Source: Pseudomonas helmanticensis (lineage in GTDB: Bacteria; Pseudomonadota; Gammaproteobacteria; Pseudomonadales; Pseudomonadaceae). Taken from it: a DNA stretch of 64,000 nucleotides. The notes beneath the pieces were generated by a model. That model was given only the letters and a program-made list of their open reading frames with translations, did no database searches and was not told the DNA's origin. Shown piece after piece: positions 31,034-40,274 of this stretch. A program made the translations under genes and the position numbers. How positions within the stretch are numbered: the first letter of the stretch is position 1; the number at the start of each line of letters is the position of its first letter. The stretch spans positions 3,410,001 through 3,474,000 of the forward strand of contig NZ_FXUY01000001.1 of assembly GCF_900182985.1 (NCBI RefSeq), written 5' to 3'.

Positions 31034-33105
31034 TCATCGTGGCCAGTTAGTGAAAGGGCCATAGGCCAAACCTCATCGCAACCGGCTTCTCGTAACAGCC
31101 AAGCTGCGACAGTTAGAGTCCATCGAGAGTTGACGATGTCGTCAACCAAGAGCACCGGTCCCGCGTGAATTATCTGATCGATTTTAAGCGACCCATCAAT
31201 GTTGCGGGCCTGCTGAGTAGAATTTGCCATGGTTTTTTGCTCTGGCCTGTCCTCCGTCTTCGCGAGGACATTGTAAAAGGGTAGACCTAACGCACTGGCT
31301 AGCCTTTTTGCAAAATTGGGTACGATCTCTGGATGCTTCAGAGACGGAATCGCAGCAACCCATTCTGGAGCGGGATTTGGCCTCCAGTTTTTAATCATTT
31401 CGACACATGCCTGAACAAGCTCATCGGAAAAATAGCCGTCAAGATATCTATTATCTCGCACAATGCTGCCCCAACCGGCGTCTCCCCATACACAAAGAGC
31501 CTTACCGGGCTGGGCTTGACGATTGGCCGGAATCAGCCCCCTTACGCCATATAGCGGCATTCCGCCATCAGGCCACTTTTTGCGAGGTTCGATGGGAAGA
31601 CTCGTACGCCGCAGGAAGGCGACCGCAGCTTTGACCAGGCCAAGATTCACTGCACTGGGCAATGGAGGTAAAGCTGGCTTCTTGACCGTACCAGGGACTC
31701 CGTCCAGTGCATCAATCAAAAACGCCATATGCTGGCCGAATGGTAACCCGACATAGTCCCTCATCTGTTGGTGTTCGCCCTGTCGCAGCGAGGTCAGCCG
31801 CTCTGCGCGATCCCAAAAGCTTTGATTAAGGTTTGCCGCGGTAAGTTGCCACTTAGCACCTTGTTTAGCGATAGGTGCTGGCGCCTCCAGTGAAAGCAAC
31901 GCCACAGTTTTTTCGACCCGGCCCTTACTCAGATTGACTTTGCTGAGCAGCTCCGGAACAGATAAGCCATCAGGTGCATCTTCAAGCGCACCTAGAACCT
32001 CCGCGACCTCCTCTTGCGTCGGGAAAGCGCTACGGATAAACCAATCGGTGATTTCAGTCTCCTCCTCACCACTGAGTAGCACACCGTAGGCAGCATCCAA
32101 CGCACGCCCCGCACGACCTACTTGCTGGTAGTAGGCGACCACGGAACCTGGCATTTGATAATGGATCACAAACGCTAGATCGGGCTTGTCATAACCCATG
32201 CCCAACGCCTGTGTGGCGACAAGAGCCTTGACCTCATTGTTAGACAGGGCTAGCTCAAATTCCTCCCGACGATCACCAGTCTGCCCTGTATAGGCTTCGA
32301 CGTTAAAGCCTTGAGATTTCAACCATCCCGCTACTAGAAGGGCATCTCGCACGGTCAATGTGTAAATGATGCCGTGCCCATCCAATGCGGCCAACCTTTC
32401 AGCAAGCCATGCAAGACGCTCTTCTTGGCGAGGAAGACGGATGGTTTGTAACGAAAGCGATGCACGATTGAGATCTCCACAAACAACCTCAATGTTGGGA
32501 CCAAGCACCGCCTTTAAGTCATCCATAACCCGATTGTTTGCCGTAGCGGTGGTAGCAAGCAAACGAAGGTTGGGAGGCATAATTTTGACCATCCGCTCCA
32601 GCAATCGATAGTGTGGGCGGAAGTCGTGCCCCCAATCGGAGATGCAATGCGCCTCATCGATAACTAGCAGGGAGATTTGTGCAGCGATCAGCGCCAAAAC
32701 CTGGGTACGGAAACGATCATTAGCGAGGCGTTCGGGCGATATCAGGAGGATATCAATGCCACCGGCAATAAGCTGGCGTTCAATCGCAGCCCAATCTTCC
32801 CTGTTGTCTGAGTTAATCGTGGCCGCTCGGACACCCATTCGCTCTGCCGCTACAACCTGATTTCGCATCAAAGCCAGCAATGGCGAGATCAGTAACGCAG
32901 GTCCAGCGCCAGCCTCCCTTAGCAGCTTCGTAGCAATGAAATATACGAAGCTCTTACCCCAGCCGGTTTTCTGAACGACTAACAAGCGTTCCTTACCCTC
33001 AACGATGTGGCGTATAGCTTCTTCTTGGCCATCCCGGAAGGTAGCATCGAGTCGTCCCGAACCTAAACGCAGGAGCTCCAAAGCACGCGCTGCATTATAT
33101 TCCAT
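31030..33105 (-). CDS. RecQ-like helicase fused to phosphoribosyltransferase-like domain
   Basis: About 691 residues from the ATG at 33103-33105, preceded by GGAGAG (an ATG five codons upstream is possible). Superfamily 2 motifs: [14 protein letters not shown] (Walker A), [20 protein letters not shown] (DEAH and RecQ aromatic loop), [41 protein letters not shown]. There is no recognisable RQC/HRDC end. Instead the C-terminus carries a PRTase-type PRPP loop, [20 protein letters not shown] (~650). The DprA-like gene overlaps its 3' end. Helicase activity is well supported; PRTase activity and a toxin role are inference. Confidence 0.87.
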   Translation of the reverse strand: MEYNAARALELLRLGSGRLDATFRDGQEEAIRHIVEGKERLLVVQKTGWGKSFVYFIATKLLREAGAGPALLISPLLALMRNQVVAAERMGVRAATINSDNREDWAAIERQLIAGGIDILLISPERLANDRFRTQVLALIAAQISLLVIDEAHCISDWGHDFRPHYRLLERMVKIMPPNLRLLATTATANNRVMDDLKAVLGPNIEVVCGDLNRASLSLQTIRLPRQEERLAWLAERLAALDGHGIIYTLTVRDALLVAGWLKSQGFNVEAYTGQTGDRREEFELALSNNEVKALVATQALGMGYDKPDLAFVIHYQMPGSVVAYYQQVGRAGRALDAAYGVLLSGEEETEITDWFIRSAFPTQEEVAEVLGALEDAPDGLSVPELLSKVNLSKGRVEKTVALLSLEAPAPIAKQGAKWQLTAANLNQSFWDRAERLTSLRQGEHQQMRDYVGLPFGQHMAFLIDALDGVPGTVKKPALPPLPSAVNLGLVKAAVAFLRRTSLPIEPRKKWPDGGMPLYGVRGLIPANRQAQPGKALCVWGDAGWGSIVRDNRYLDGYFSDELVQACVEMIKNWRPNPAPEWVAAIPSLKHPEIVPNFAKRLASALGLPFYNVLAKTEDRPEQKTMANSTQQARNIDGSLKIDQIIHAGPVLLVDDIVNSRWTLTVAAWLLREAGCDEVWPMALSLTGHDE

Positions 33106-33591
33106 GGTATTGCTCTCCATTTACCGTCAGATAGGTGATTGCTGATCCGTTGAGCAAGGTTCGAGTCATCCACTTTCCTCAATCCGTTAACTCGCAACGA
33201 ACGGAGAGCAGGAGCCCCTCACCGCCTCGCATACCCTATCAGAGCGTGTCGGACGATGTAGGCCACTTCGAGCAGCTTTTTTTGCAGGAGTACCTGCAGG
33301 GCGAATGCGGTACCGAGCCTATGGCAGAAGGCGGCTGACCTCTCCCCCTAAAAAGCCACAACCACTGGAAAAATTCATTGGAGGCGACGAAGGTTAAAGT
33401 GTGGGTCAAATTCTCAATCCAGAACAATAACGTTTAAAATCAATCAGTTATTTTAATACAAGCCCGGCTACAAGCCGGCTCACCGCCGAGTAGGAGGCCA
33501 GTGACTGCGCCCGAAAGCTTGATTTGAGCTGCTATCATGGGAGCAAGCTTTGGATCGCCGCAAAAATAGGGATTTAGAGAGTTTTACAATC
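33106..33591. other. Intergenic region at the right end of the island
   Basis: No gene can be supported. A + strand frame ending at 33338 (SVSDDVGHFEQLFLQEYLQG and a few more residues) has protein-like composition but no start and could be a gene tail. The sequence becomes markedly AT-rich after 33420. Confidence 0.4.
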
Positions 33592-33612
33592 GGTATTCCA
33601 AAAAGTATTCCA
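33592..33612. repeat. Right arm-type sites: GGTATTCCA and AGTATTCCA
   Basis: GGTATTCCA (33592-33600) and AGTATTCCA (33604-33612) are spaced 12 bp apart, the same period as the paired copies at the integrase end (12147 and 12159). They lie 50-70 bp inside the candidate attR. Confidence 0.6.
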
Positions 33613-33664
33613 TAATTATTTTTAACCGATAAATTATTTTTTAATTCAATAGGTTGAGTGATCG

Positions 33665-33687
33665 ATTCAAATTACCCCAGCCCACCA
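33665..33687. repeat. Candidate degenerate attR (ssrA 3'-end copy)
   Basis: ATTCAAATTACCCCAGCCCA then CCA resembles the ssrA end GTTCAAATCCCCCCGGCTCC then ACCA: TTCAAAT, CCCC, GC and CACCA are shared in order. The copy is imperfect, so it is either decayed or only part of the original duplication. It is followed by a strong terminator. Confidence 0.42.
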
Positions 33688-33695
33688 ACTCTCAA

Positions 33696-33726
33696 CGACA
33701 AAGCCCGCCAAGTGCGGGCTTTGTCG
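33696..33726 (+). terminator. Strong terminator, probably the displaced ssrA terminator
   Basis: CGACAAAGCCCGC pairs with GCGGGCTTTGTCG, a perfect 13-bp stem with a 5-nt loop, 9 bp after the candidate attR. No gene ends nearby on the + strand, which fits it being the terminator that followed ssrA before the island arrived. 33727-33909 contains only short T/C-rich sequence before the next gene. Confidence 0.7.
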
Positions 33727-33909
33727 CATCTGGAGATCCCGTTCACCAAGCCGAACTGATCCTCATCGCGCAAGCCCCCCTTCCCCCCGCCACAATGCTC
33801 TCCCCTCACCCCCACACTCAAATCCCGCAACATTTAATCCGCACCACGTTTAAGTGAGAGCTCTCGATGACCTCTATGCTGCAAACTCCAAAGCGCAACG
33901 AGGTTGAAC

Positions 33910-34335
33910 ATGAATACCTGGATCGCCGCCGTCATGGCTGCCCTGCTCTCCCTGTCCGTCCACGCAGCCGAGTCTCCCGCGTCGCGAGTCGAGCAAGTCG
34001 TGTTCAAGGCGGGCGCCGACCATCTCCAGATCAAGCAATCGATCAAGGGCGAACAAACGGCGCAGTACACGCTCAACGTCAAGGCTGGGCAGATGTTGAC
34101 CGTCGATTTCAAGCCATCCAGCACATCGGCGTATTTCAACATCAGCGCCAAAGGTGCGGACAGCGCGCTGTTCAACGGTTCGATGATGGGCAATCACTTT
34201 GCGGGGGTGCTGCCTGCCGACGGTGAGTACACGGTTCAGGTCTACCTCATGCGCAATGCCGCGCGACGTAACGCGGTGGCGAATTACACGCTGTCGATAA
34301 AGCTCGCCAAGGGTGATGCGGGCACGGGCGGATAA
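33910..34335 (+). CDS. Periplasmic PliG-like g-type lysozyme inhibitor
   Basis: 141 residues from the ATG at 33910, preceded by GAGG with 6-base spacing. A signal peptide (MNTWIAAVMAALLSLSVHAA) is followed by a small beta-sandwich: YTLNVKAGQMLTVDFKPSST, ...GVLPADGEYTVQVYLMRNAA and RRNAVANYTLSIKL. This order (KAGQ...LPADGEY...RNxARxN..NY) closely follows E. coli PliG, which blocks goose-type lysozyme. Fold assignment is from motif memory. Role: protecting the cell wall from host or competitor lysozymes. Confidence 0.6.
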   Translation: MNTWIAAVMAALLSLSVHAAESPASRVEQVVFKAGADHLQIKQSIKGEQTAQYTLNVKAGQMLTVDFKPSSTSAYFNISAKGADSALFNGSMMGNHFAGVLPADGEYTVQVYLMRNAARRNAVANYTLSIKLAKGDAGTGG

Positions 34336-34388
34336 ACCGCAAAAGCGCTTCTACACTCACAGCGCCCATTCCGCCACATCGAGCCACC

Positions 34389-35795
34389 ATGACTGCCCTT
34401 AAAGACCGCATGCAACAAGGCAAGGACGCGCGCAAGAAGTGCTCGCGCAGTGATCAGGCTGTCACCGGCAAGATGAATCGCGATCCGATTCCGTTGATCA
34501 AGGCGTCGAGTCAGGGCCGCGTCGAGTCGCTGGTCGAGTTGCGTTACGGGCGCATGCTGGTGTCGCCCTTCACGTTCTTTCGTGGCAATGCGTTGTTGCA
34601 GGCGCATGACCTGGCGGGCACGGCGACCATGGGCCTGAATCTGCCGATCTGTGGCGATTGTCACCTGATGAATTTCGGTGGTTTCGCCACGCCGGAGCGC
34701 AATCTGTTGTTCAGCGTCAATGATTTCGACGAGGCACATCCCGGGCCTTGGGAGTGGGACTTGAAACGCCTGGCCGCAAGTTTTGTGGTGGCCGCGCGTG
34801 ATCTGCGCCATGGCGAGTCGGTCGAGGAAGAGGTCTGCCGCGACATGGTCGGCGCTTATCAGGCGACCTTGCTGGAGTGTGCGGAGCAAAGTTCGCTGGA
34901 GAACTGGTACGAGTCGATCAGCTATACCGACCTGCTCGCCCAGGCACGCAAAAGTACCCTTGAGCATGTCGAGCGCGCCATCGAGAAAGCCGAGCGGCGT
35001 ACTCACGCTGAATTGCTGCCGAAGATCAGCGAGCGTGACAAGCATGGGCGTCTGATTATTCGTGATGACCTACCGGAAATTTTCCATCTGCATAAAAACA
35101 CCACGCTGCTCGATGCCGAGGATGACTGGCTGCGGCTGTCGGACTGGCGTCCGCTGTACGACACTTTCATGCGTGATTATCGCGGCACGCTGCAGCCCGA
35201 CCGGCGCGAGCTGCTGTCACGGTTTCACGTGCAGGACTTGGCTTTCAAGGTCGTCGGTGTCGGCAGCGTCGGTACCCGCTGTCTGGTGGCGTTGCTGACC
35301 GACGATCAGGAGTTCCCGCTGTTCCTGCAATTCAAGGAGGCGCGGCGCTCGGTACTCGCCGATTACGTCAAAGCCAAATCGCGGGTACGCCATGAAGGTC
35401 AGCGGGTGGTCGAGGGGCAGCGCTTGATGCAAGCCGCCAGCGACCTGTTTCTCGGCTGGACCACTGGCCCCAGCGGTCGGCATTTCTATGTGCGGCAGTT
35501 GCGCGACATGAAAATCTCCGCCGAACTGGAAACCTTCGACGCCGAAACCTTCGCCGCTTACGGTCGGGTCTGCGGCCGCGCGCTGGCTCGCGCGCATGCC
35601 AAGGCGTCCGGGTTAGCGGCGCAGATCAGCGGTTACATCGGCAAGGGCGATGCATTGGCCGATGCGTTATTGAAGTACGCGCAACAGTACACCGCGCAGA
35701 ACGAACGTGATTTCGAACGTTTCCAGGATGCCTGTCGCAAGGGCCGTTTACGCGCTCGGTCGGAAGCCGATTTCGCCGCCGATCATCTGCCCTGA
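34389..35795 (+). CDS. DUF2252 family protein
   Basis: 468 residues. It has the DUF2252 signature: SPFTFFRGNALLQAHDLAG, NLPICGDCHLMNFGGFATPE, NDFDEAHPGPWEWDLKRLAA. The middle motif GDCHxxNFG followed by DFDEA resembles the catalytic loop and DFD of aminoglycoside-phosphotransferase-like kinases, so an ATP-dependent phosphotransferase activity is possible but not shown. It is common in Pseudomonas and actinobacteria, and its function is unknown to me. It follows the PliG-like gene by 53 bp and may be cotranscribed. Confidence 0.88.
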   Translation: MTALKDRMQQGKDARKKCSRSDQAVTGKMNRDPIPLIKASSQGRVESLVELRYGRMLVSPFTFFRGNALLQAHDLAGTATMGLNLPICGDCHLMNFGGFATPERNLLFSVNDFDEAHPGPWEWDLKRLAASFVVAARDLRHGESVEEEVCRDMVGAYQATLLECAEQSSLENWYESISYTDLLAQARKSTLEHVERAIEKAERRTHAELLPKISERDKHGRLIIRDDLPEIFHLHKNTTLLDAEDDWLRLSDWRPLYDTFMRDYRGTLQPDRRELLSRFHVQDLAFKVVGVGSVGTRCLVALLTDDQEFPLFLQFKEARRSVLADYVKAKSRVRHEGQRVVEGQRLMQAASDLFLGWTTGPSGRHFYVRQLRDMKISAELETFDAETFAAYGRVCGRALARAHAKASGLAAQISGYIGKGDALADALLKYAQQYTAQNERDFERFQDACRKGRLRARSEADFAADHLP

Positions 35796-35894
35796 ACCGG
35801 GCTAGACAGGTTGCCGGAGAAATGAATTTTTCTTCACTGCCCCTTCACAATCAAACCTGTAAAGTCCGCTCGCTCATTCAAGAAACTACGGTTC

Positions 35895-35923
35895 GCCCGC
35901 GGCTCTCCCGCGGGCTTTTTTTT
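35895..35923 (+). terminator. Rho-independent terminator
   Basis: GCCCGCGG and CCGCGGGC form a perfect 8-bp stem followed by eight Ts. It is about 100 bp after the DUF2252 stop, long enough for a short 3' UTR or a small RNA to end here. Confidence 0.85.
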
Positions 35924-36120
35924 GCCTGGCGTTTGCCGTCGAAGCGATAAACCCAGGTGTCTTGCACACCGTGGCGTAGTGAATGGCGGGCCTGTGGATG
36001 AATGCGGATCAACCTGAACCCGGCCGATTCAGCAACACACCGGATCCGCACGCCTCAACGTCAGCGATTCGGCGCCGACCGTAAACGCAAATTCCATTTG
36101 CTCCTCCTCAAAACGGCCAA

Positions 36121-36201
36121 TGCAGGAGCTGCCGCAGGCTGCGATCTTTTGATGTTAAAAAACAGGTTCAAAGGATCGCAGCCTTCGGCAGCTCCTACAG
36201 G
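36121..36201. repeat. Inverted REP pair (REPIN), GGAGCTGCCGCAGGCTGCGA family
   Basis: A forward copy at 36121-36151 and an inverted copy at 36174-36201 (GATCGCAGCCTTCGGCAGCT) surround a short AT-rich linker. 35924-36120 and 36202-36279 hold nothing else that I can identify. Confidence 0.9.
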
Positions 36202-36279
36202 GGTATGTGCAACAAGCAGGCAGAATTTATAGGGCATTTGTGTTTTCCTGTCCCCTGATACCACTCACCGGAGCGCCCG

Positions 36280-36867
36280 ATGCCGCTGCTGTCCCTGCCC
36301 TGCCAACGCCTGACGCTGGCGATACTCGCGCCGGATCAGGCCGGCCTCGAAAGTGAGTTCTACCAACGTAACCTGCGCCACCTCGCGCCCTGGTCACCGA
36401 TTCGCACCACCGAGTACTTTTCCACCGAGCAGATTCGCCGACGACTCGAAATTCAGGCCAGCGCCTTTGAAGCCGGGCTGGCGATGCATTTCGCGTTATT
36501 GACACAGGACGGTCAGCAGATGATCGGCGCGTGCAATTTCAGCGGAATCATTCGCGGGGCGTTTCAGGCGTGTTATCTGGGTTATCACATCGATGAGGCA
36601 CATCAAGGTCAGGGGCTAATGCGTGAAGCGCTGGAGGCCGGTATCGCCTACATGTTCGATACGCAGAACCTGCACCGGATCATGGCCAACTACATTCCCG
36701 GCAATGAACGCAGCGCACGGCTCTTGGAAAAGCTCGGGTTCGAGCGTGAGGGTTACGCCAAGGCGTATCTGAACATTGCCGGGCGCTGGCAGGATCACGT
36801 GCTGACCGCGTTGATCAACCCGGCATTCGAGGCGCCGGACCAGCGTTGGTCACGACGACTGGCGTGA
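36280..36867 (+). CDS. GNAT acetyltransferase, RimJ/RimL type
   Basis: 195 residues. It carries the features of ribosomal-protein alanine N-acetyltransferases: RRLEIQASAFEAGLAMHFAL, GACNFSGIIRGAFQACYLGY, HIDEAHQGQGLMREALEAGI (acetyl-CoA motif), NLHRIMANYIPGNERSARLL and EKLGFEREGYAKAYL. The family acetylates protein N-termini such as those of S5 or S18, but some members act on small molecules or peptides. Single-gene unit with REPs upstream. Confidence 0.88.
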   Translation: MPLLSLPCQRLTLAILAPDQAGLESEFYQRNLRHLAPWSPIRTTEYFSTEQIRRRLEIQASAFEAGLAMHFALLTQDGQQMIGACNFSGIIRGAFQACYLGYHIDEAHQGQGLMREALEAGIAYMFDTQNLHRIMANYIPGNERSARLLEKLGFEREGYAKAYLNIAGRWQDHVLTALINPAFEAPDQRWSRRLA

Positions 36868-36936
36868 GTTTCACAATTTGTTAAGCATTGGCGAAGTATG
36901 CTCAGGCCTCCCGCCCCTTCCGGTTGCCTGAATGCC

Positions 36937-38376
36937 ATGTCGCGTGCCGCCACTTCATTGTTTCTGCTTGCCGCTTTGCTGTTTTTCTTCGCCCTCGGCA
37001 ACCATCAATTGCAAGGCTCCACCGAGGCTCGCGTCGCCGGCATCGCCATGGAGATGCACCTCGACAACGACTGGGTGACACCTCGGTTGTTCGGCGAACC
37101 GTTTCTGGAAAAACCACCGCTGAGTTTGTGGCTCGATGCCGGCGCCATGCGGCTGTTCGGTGTGTCGCCGTGGGCGGTGCGGTTGGCGTCGGCGGTGGCC
37201 GGCTTACTCAGCGTGATGTTGCTCTACGGCATGTTGTGCCGTTTCGAACGGCCGAAAATGATCGCCTGGACGGCCGGGATTTTGCTGGCGACCATGGCCA
37301 GTTACTGGAGCAATGTGCGCGGGGTCGGCGAGGATGCGCTGCTGGCGCTCGGTGTAACGGCGGCGTTGCTGGCATTTTTTCAGGCACAACGCGCATCGAG
37401 CGTGGGTAACTCGTTGCTGTTTGTCGGCGGAATTGCCATCGCCACGTTGAGTAAAGGAGTGCTGGGGCTGGCGATGCCGGGGGTGGTGATTTTTGCTTAC
37501 TTGCTGGCCGACAATCTGCTCGACAAGCGCCTGAAAGTCGCTGACTGGCTGTGGCCAGGATTACTGACTCTGGTCGGGCTGATTCCGCTGATGATCTGGC
37601 TCGCAGTGCTCTATCAACATGGCGGCGCGCAAGCGGTGAAGGAAGTGCTGCTGACCAACAGCGTCGGCCGCTTCAGCGGATCGTTCGTCGAGGCCGGTCA
37701 CTATGAGCCGTTCTCCTACTACTTGGCCAAGCTGCCGGAAGCCTTTCTGCCGTGGAACATTCTGGTTTATCTGGGGCTGTGGCATTTTCGCAAACAACTG
37801 AAGGCCAACCGATACCTGCTGTTTTTCAGCCTGTGGATCGTTGCGCAATTCGTGATGCTGACGTTGGCGTCGAGCAAACGCACGGTGTACCTGATGTCGA
37901 TGACCCCGGCGGCGGCGGTGATTGCGGCCGAGTTTGCCGGTGTGTTGTTCGACAAGCTGAAAGCGTACGAATCCGCCCATGGTTTTGTCAGCCGAATCGC
38001 GAGGCATCGTCAGGCATTGGCCGCTGCTGTGCTTACCGTAGTGATCGGCAGCTACCTCGTTGCCGCACAGTGGACGTTGCCGAACGCTGATAAACACCTG
38101 TCGTTCCTGCCGCTGACCGAACACATTCAAGCGTTGCGAGCGGACGGTCATCAGGTTGCGTTGTTTCAAGCCAATGAACGGGTGGGCGGGGCGAGTGTGT
38201 TCTATACGCAGAGCGTTCTTAAAGGCTTGGATACCGAGGCGCAATTGCGCGAGTTTCTCGCTGCGGCAGCCACCAATGTGGCGGTGATCTCGGCCGACAC
38301 CGAGCCGGCCGCACCGCTGAAAGTGTTGAAGACCATGATGGTCGGGCGCCAGGCGTACTACTTTGTCAGCAACTGA
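36937..38376 (+). CDS. ArnT-like glycosyltransferase family 39 protein
   Basis: About 479 residues from the ATG at 36937 (MSRAATSLFLLAALLFFFAL; an upstream ATG at 36898 is in frame but adds a non-membrane leader). After the first membrane helix comes STEARVAGIAMEMHLDNDWV and PRLFGEPFLEKPPLSLWLDA, the conserved periplasmic loop with the acidic catalytic region of GT-C transferases. About eleven further hydrophobic helices follow. Such enzymes move a sugar from undecaprenyl phosphate onto lipid A or protein in the periplasm. Whether it carries L-Ara4N as ArnT does cannot be told; no arn genes are nearby. Confidence 0.85.
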   Translation: MSRAATSLFLLAALLFFFALGNHQLQGSTEARVAGIAMEMHLDNDWVTPRLFGEPFLEKPPLSLWLDAGAMRLFGVSPWAVRLASAVAGLLSVMLLYGMLCRFERPKMIAWTAGILLATMASYWSNVRGVGEDALLALGVTAALLAFFQAQRASSVGNSLLFVGGIAIATLSKGVLGLAMPGVVIFAYLLADNLLDKRLKVADWLWPGLLTLVGLIPLMIWLAVLYQHGGAQAVKEVLLTNSVGRFSGSFVEAGHYEPFSYYLAKLPEAFLPWNILVYLGLWHFRKQLKANRYLLFFSLWIVAQFVMLTLASSKRTVYLMSMTPAAAVIAAEFAGVLFDKLKAYESAHGFVSRIARHRQALAAAVLTVVIGSYLVAAQWTLPNADKHLSFLPLTEHIQALRADGHQVALFQANERVGGASVFYTQSVLKGLDTEAQLREFLAAAATNVAVISADTEPAAPLKVLKTMMVGRQAYYFVSN

Positions 38377-38397
38377 AGCAGACTGAATACAACCTTT

Positions 38398-38503
38398 GTG
38401 GCGAGGGGATTTATCCCCGTTGGGGTGCGCAGCGCCCCCTCTTTTGATTCAAGAAAGAAGGGGACTGCTGCGCAGTCCAACGGGGATAAATCCCCTCGCC
38501 ACA
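38398..38503. repeat. Inverted repeat pair, GTGGCGAGGGGATTTATCCC family
   Basis: TGTGGCGAGGGGATTTATCC at the left and its reverse complement at 38480-38503 bracket an inner GCGCAGCGCCCC / GGGG..TGCGCAG pair. This is a second REP family, distinct from the GGAGCTGCC type. It separates the convergent GT39 and PAP2 genes. Confidence 0.88.
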
Positions 38504-38522
38504 TATCCCCCTCGCCACAGGG

Positions 38523-39353
38523 TTATTCGTTGCTCAAGGGAGTTGCCAAGGTGCTGGCGGGCTCTGGCCGTTGATGCTTCTGCAACACCGGCAGCTCCAG
38601 CCGCGCCCGGCCATAAAACGCCAGTGCCGTCAGTAAACAGGCCAGCCAGACGAAGATTCCGGCCCAGAACGTGTGGGACATGTAGTGCCAACCTTGCAGG
38701 ACCCGTGTCGTGCCATAGACAAAACCGAGCAGCAGCGAACCCCACAGAATCGCACTGGAAAAGCGCCACTGGTAACGGCGCGCAACGAAGTACAACGCCA
38801 GCATGGTAAAGCCGCCCGACGCATGCCCGCCCGGCCAGCAGCGTCCCTCTCCTGCTTCATGGAACAGCTGGAAATTGTTGTACCACTCCACGTGAGCCAT
38901 TTTTCCACCGTAAAGCGTGGTCTCGATCGGACAGTAAACGCTGGTGTGCGCCTTGAGGAAATGGATCACGCCGGTGCAAACGGCAAACGCAACGACGACG
39001 AAGAAAAAATCCCTACGGTGATCGGCGGCAAATCGCAGCAGCGGAGCAACTTTGCTTCGCTCGAGAAAAGCCCCCAGTCGCGGGCGCTTCTGCGGATTGA
39101 CCAACGGCCAGACCACCGAGAGCATCGCGCCGATCAGGGCGATTTCCGCCGTCCAGTTCGGAATGATCCGCGCCCATTTGTGCGTGAGCTTTTCGAAGAA
39201 GTGGATTTTGTCGAGCGGGAACGTCTGGGTCAGCGGATCGAACAACAGATTGCTGAAGGCGATGTCGATTTTGGTCATGTCGAACATCAGGAAGACCAAC
39301 GCCGCGCAGGCCAGCGGGATGCCGAAGTTGTAAGCGTAAAAACGAGTATTCAT
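38523..39353 (-). CDS. PAP2-superfamily membrane phosphatase
   Basis: 276 residues with about six hydrophobic helices. The PAP2 active-site motifs are KAHTSVYCPIET region (KxxxxxxRP-like, diverged), CWPGGHASGGFTMLALYF (PSGH-like) and RVLQGWHYMSHTFWAG (SRxxxxxHxxxD-like with His). Family members dephosphorylate lipid phosphates such as undecaprenyl pyrophosphate or lipid A phosphates on the periplasmic side. It overlaps the Ais-like gene by 4 bp (ATGA), so they form one operon next to the ArnT-like transferase. Confidence 0.85.
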   Translation of the reverse strand: MNTRFYAYNFGIPLACAALVFLMFDMTKIDIAFSNLLFDPLTQTFPLDKIHFFEKLTHKWARIIPNWTAEIALIGAMLSVVWPLVNPQKRPRLGAFLERSKVAPLLRFAADHRRDFFFVVVAFAVCTGVIHFLKAHTSVYCPIETTLYGGKMAHVEWYNNFQLFHEAGEGRCWPGGHASGGFTMLALYFVARRYQWRFSSAILWGSLLLGFVYGTTRVLQGWHYMSHTFWAGIFVWLACLLTALAFYGRARLELPVLQKHQRPEPASTLATPLSNE

Positions 39354-40021
39354 TCGGTGGTCACCGTGTGCCAGTCGGAGGCTTCAATGAAGCCGAGCAT
39401 TTTCGGCGCCGCCGGACTGGCAGCGGAAACAAACAGCGAAGAGCCGTAGCCGGGATCGGATGCCGGCACCTTCAGGTCTTTTTCGATCTGCGCCATGCAT
39501 TCGCTGTGGGTCACCAGAATCAGGTTGCGACCCGGGATCTTGTGCGCAAGCGCCTCCTGCAACATGCGCCCCTTGCAGCTGATCAACCAGTCTTCGCCGG
39601 TCGCCGCACGGTTGAACATGTACCCGGCGGTCTGCACGGTGCGCACCATCGGGCTGTTATAGATGTCGGCATTGTTCAGCCCCAGTTGCTCGAATTGCGC
39701 GCCGACCGCGACCGCCACGCTGCGCGAGCGGTCGGTGATGCCGTCATTGCCACTCAGGCAGCGCGCCTTGGAGTGATCGCAACGCTCGACATGGCGCACC
39801 AGCACGATCATCTCGCCCTTTTCCCAACCCGTTGCCAACGCCTGCGAGCCAGCCACATTGCCATGGGCCAGGTCGGGGACCGCCCCCGGGGCGAGCAACC
39901 ACAACGTCAGCGGTATCACCAGTGCCGATGCCGCCAACACCACCCAGGTGTTGCGAAAACGCGCCAGACCGCTCAGATCGATCGAGCGTTTGACGCCGAA
40001 CAGACTCAGTCTCAATTCCAC
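39350..40021 (-). CDS. Membrane-anchored histidine phosphatase, Ais/PmrG-like
   Basis: 223 residues. One N-terminal membrane helix ([20 protein letters not shown]) anchors a histidine-phosphatase domain. Its catalytic box is [13 protein letters not shown] (RHxxR-like), and the second histidine is in [17 protein letters not shown]. The insertion [14 protein letters not shown] and lone cysteines resemble Ais, the LPS core heptose(II)-phosphate phosphatase. With the overlapping PAP2 gene it suggests removal of phosphates from LPS or a lipid carrier in the periplasm. Substrate is inference. Confidence 0.75.
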   Translation of the reverse strand: MELRLSLFGVKRSIDLSGLARFRNTWVVLAASALVIPLTLWLLAPGAVPDLAHGNVAGSQALATGWEKGEMIVLVRHVERCDHSKARCLSGNDGITDRSRSVAVAVGAQFEQLGLNNADIYNSPMVRTVQTAGYMFNRAATGEDWLISCKGRMLQEALAHKIPGRNLILVTHSECMAQIEKDLKVPASDPGYGSSLFVSAASPAAPKMLGFIEASDWHTVTTE

Positions 40022-40158
40022 AAAAAGCCGCCTCGCCAGCCTGCATCACTTGTCATTCGATGCGGCGAAGGTACAGAGGCGGGCGTCGGCAGCCAGTGAA
40101 ACCCATGTGAAAAAAGTCTTGGGATCCGTTGTTACAAATTCTGTCCGACAAAATCCTT

Positions 40159-40184
40159 TCAGCTCTCGGATTTGCGGCCGATAC
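40159..40184 (+). promoter_or_regulatory. Candidate FliA (sigma28) promoter for the chemoreceptor
   Basis: GCCGATAC at 40177-40184 matches the FliA -10 consensus GCCGATAA at seven of eight positions. An upstream TCAG at about 40159 is a weak -35 with suitable spacing. It lies ~90 bp before an MCP gene, the usual target of FliA. Confidence 0.5.
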
Positions 40185-40274
40185 AGACCTGCTAACACCC
40201 TTGCTGGCTCAAAAAAACAACAATCTTCCAGCCTAACTGACGACAAGAAACCCTACGTTTCTGGAGGATTTGTG

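Larger units (their letters stand above)
12034..33687. mobile_element. Genomic island integrated at ssrA
   Basis: Boundaries are inferred from the ssrA 3' end on the left (with integrase reading away from it) and a decayed ssrA-like end plus displaced terminator on the right. Paired GGTATTCCA-type repeats lie inside both ends. The region is visibly more AT-rich than its flanks. It contains conflict-system genes, a GNAT enzyme, an HNH pseudogene, intron and IS66 scraps. No conjugation, plasmid replication or phage structural genes are seen, so self-transfer is unlikely. The presence of scrap elements suggests it is old and no longer fully mobile. Confidence 0.75.
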
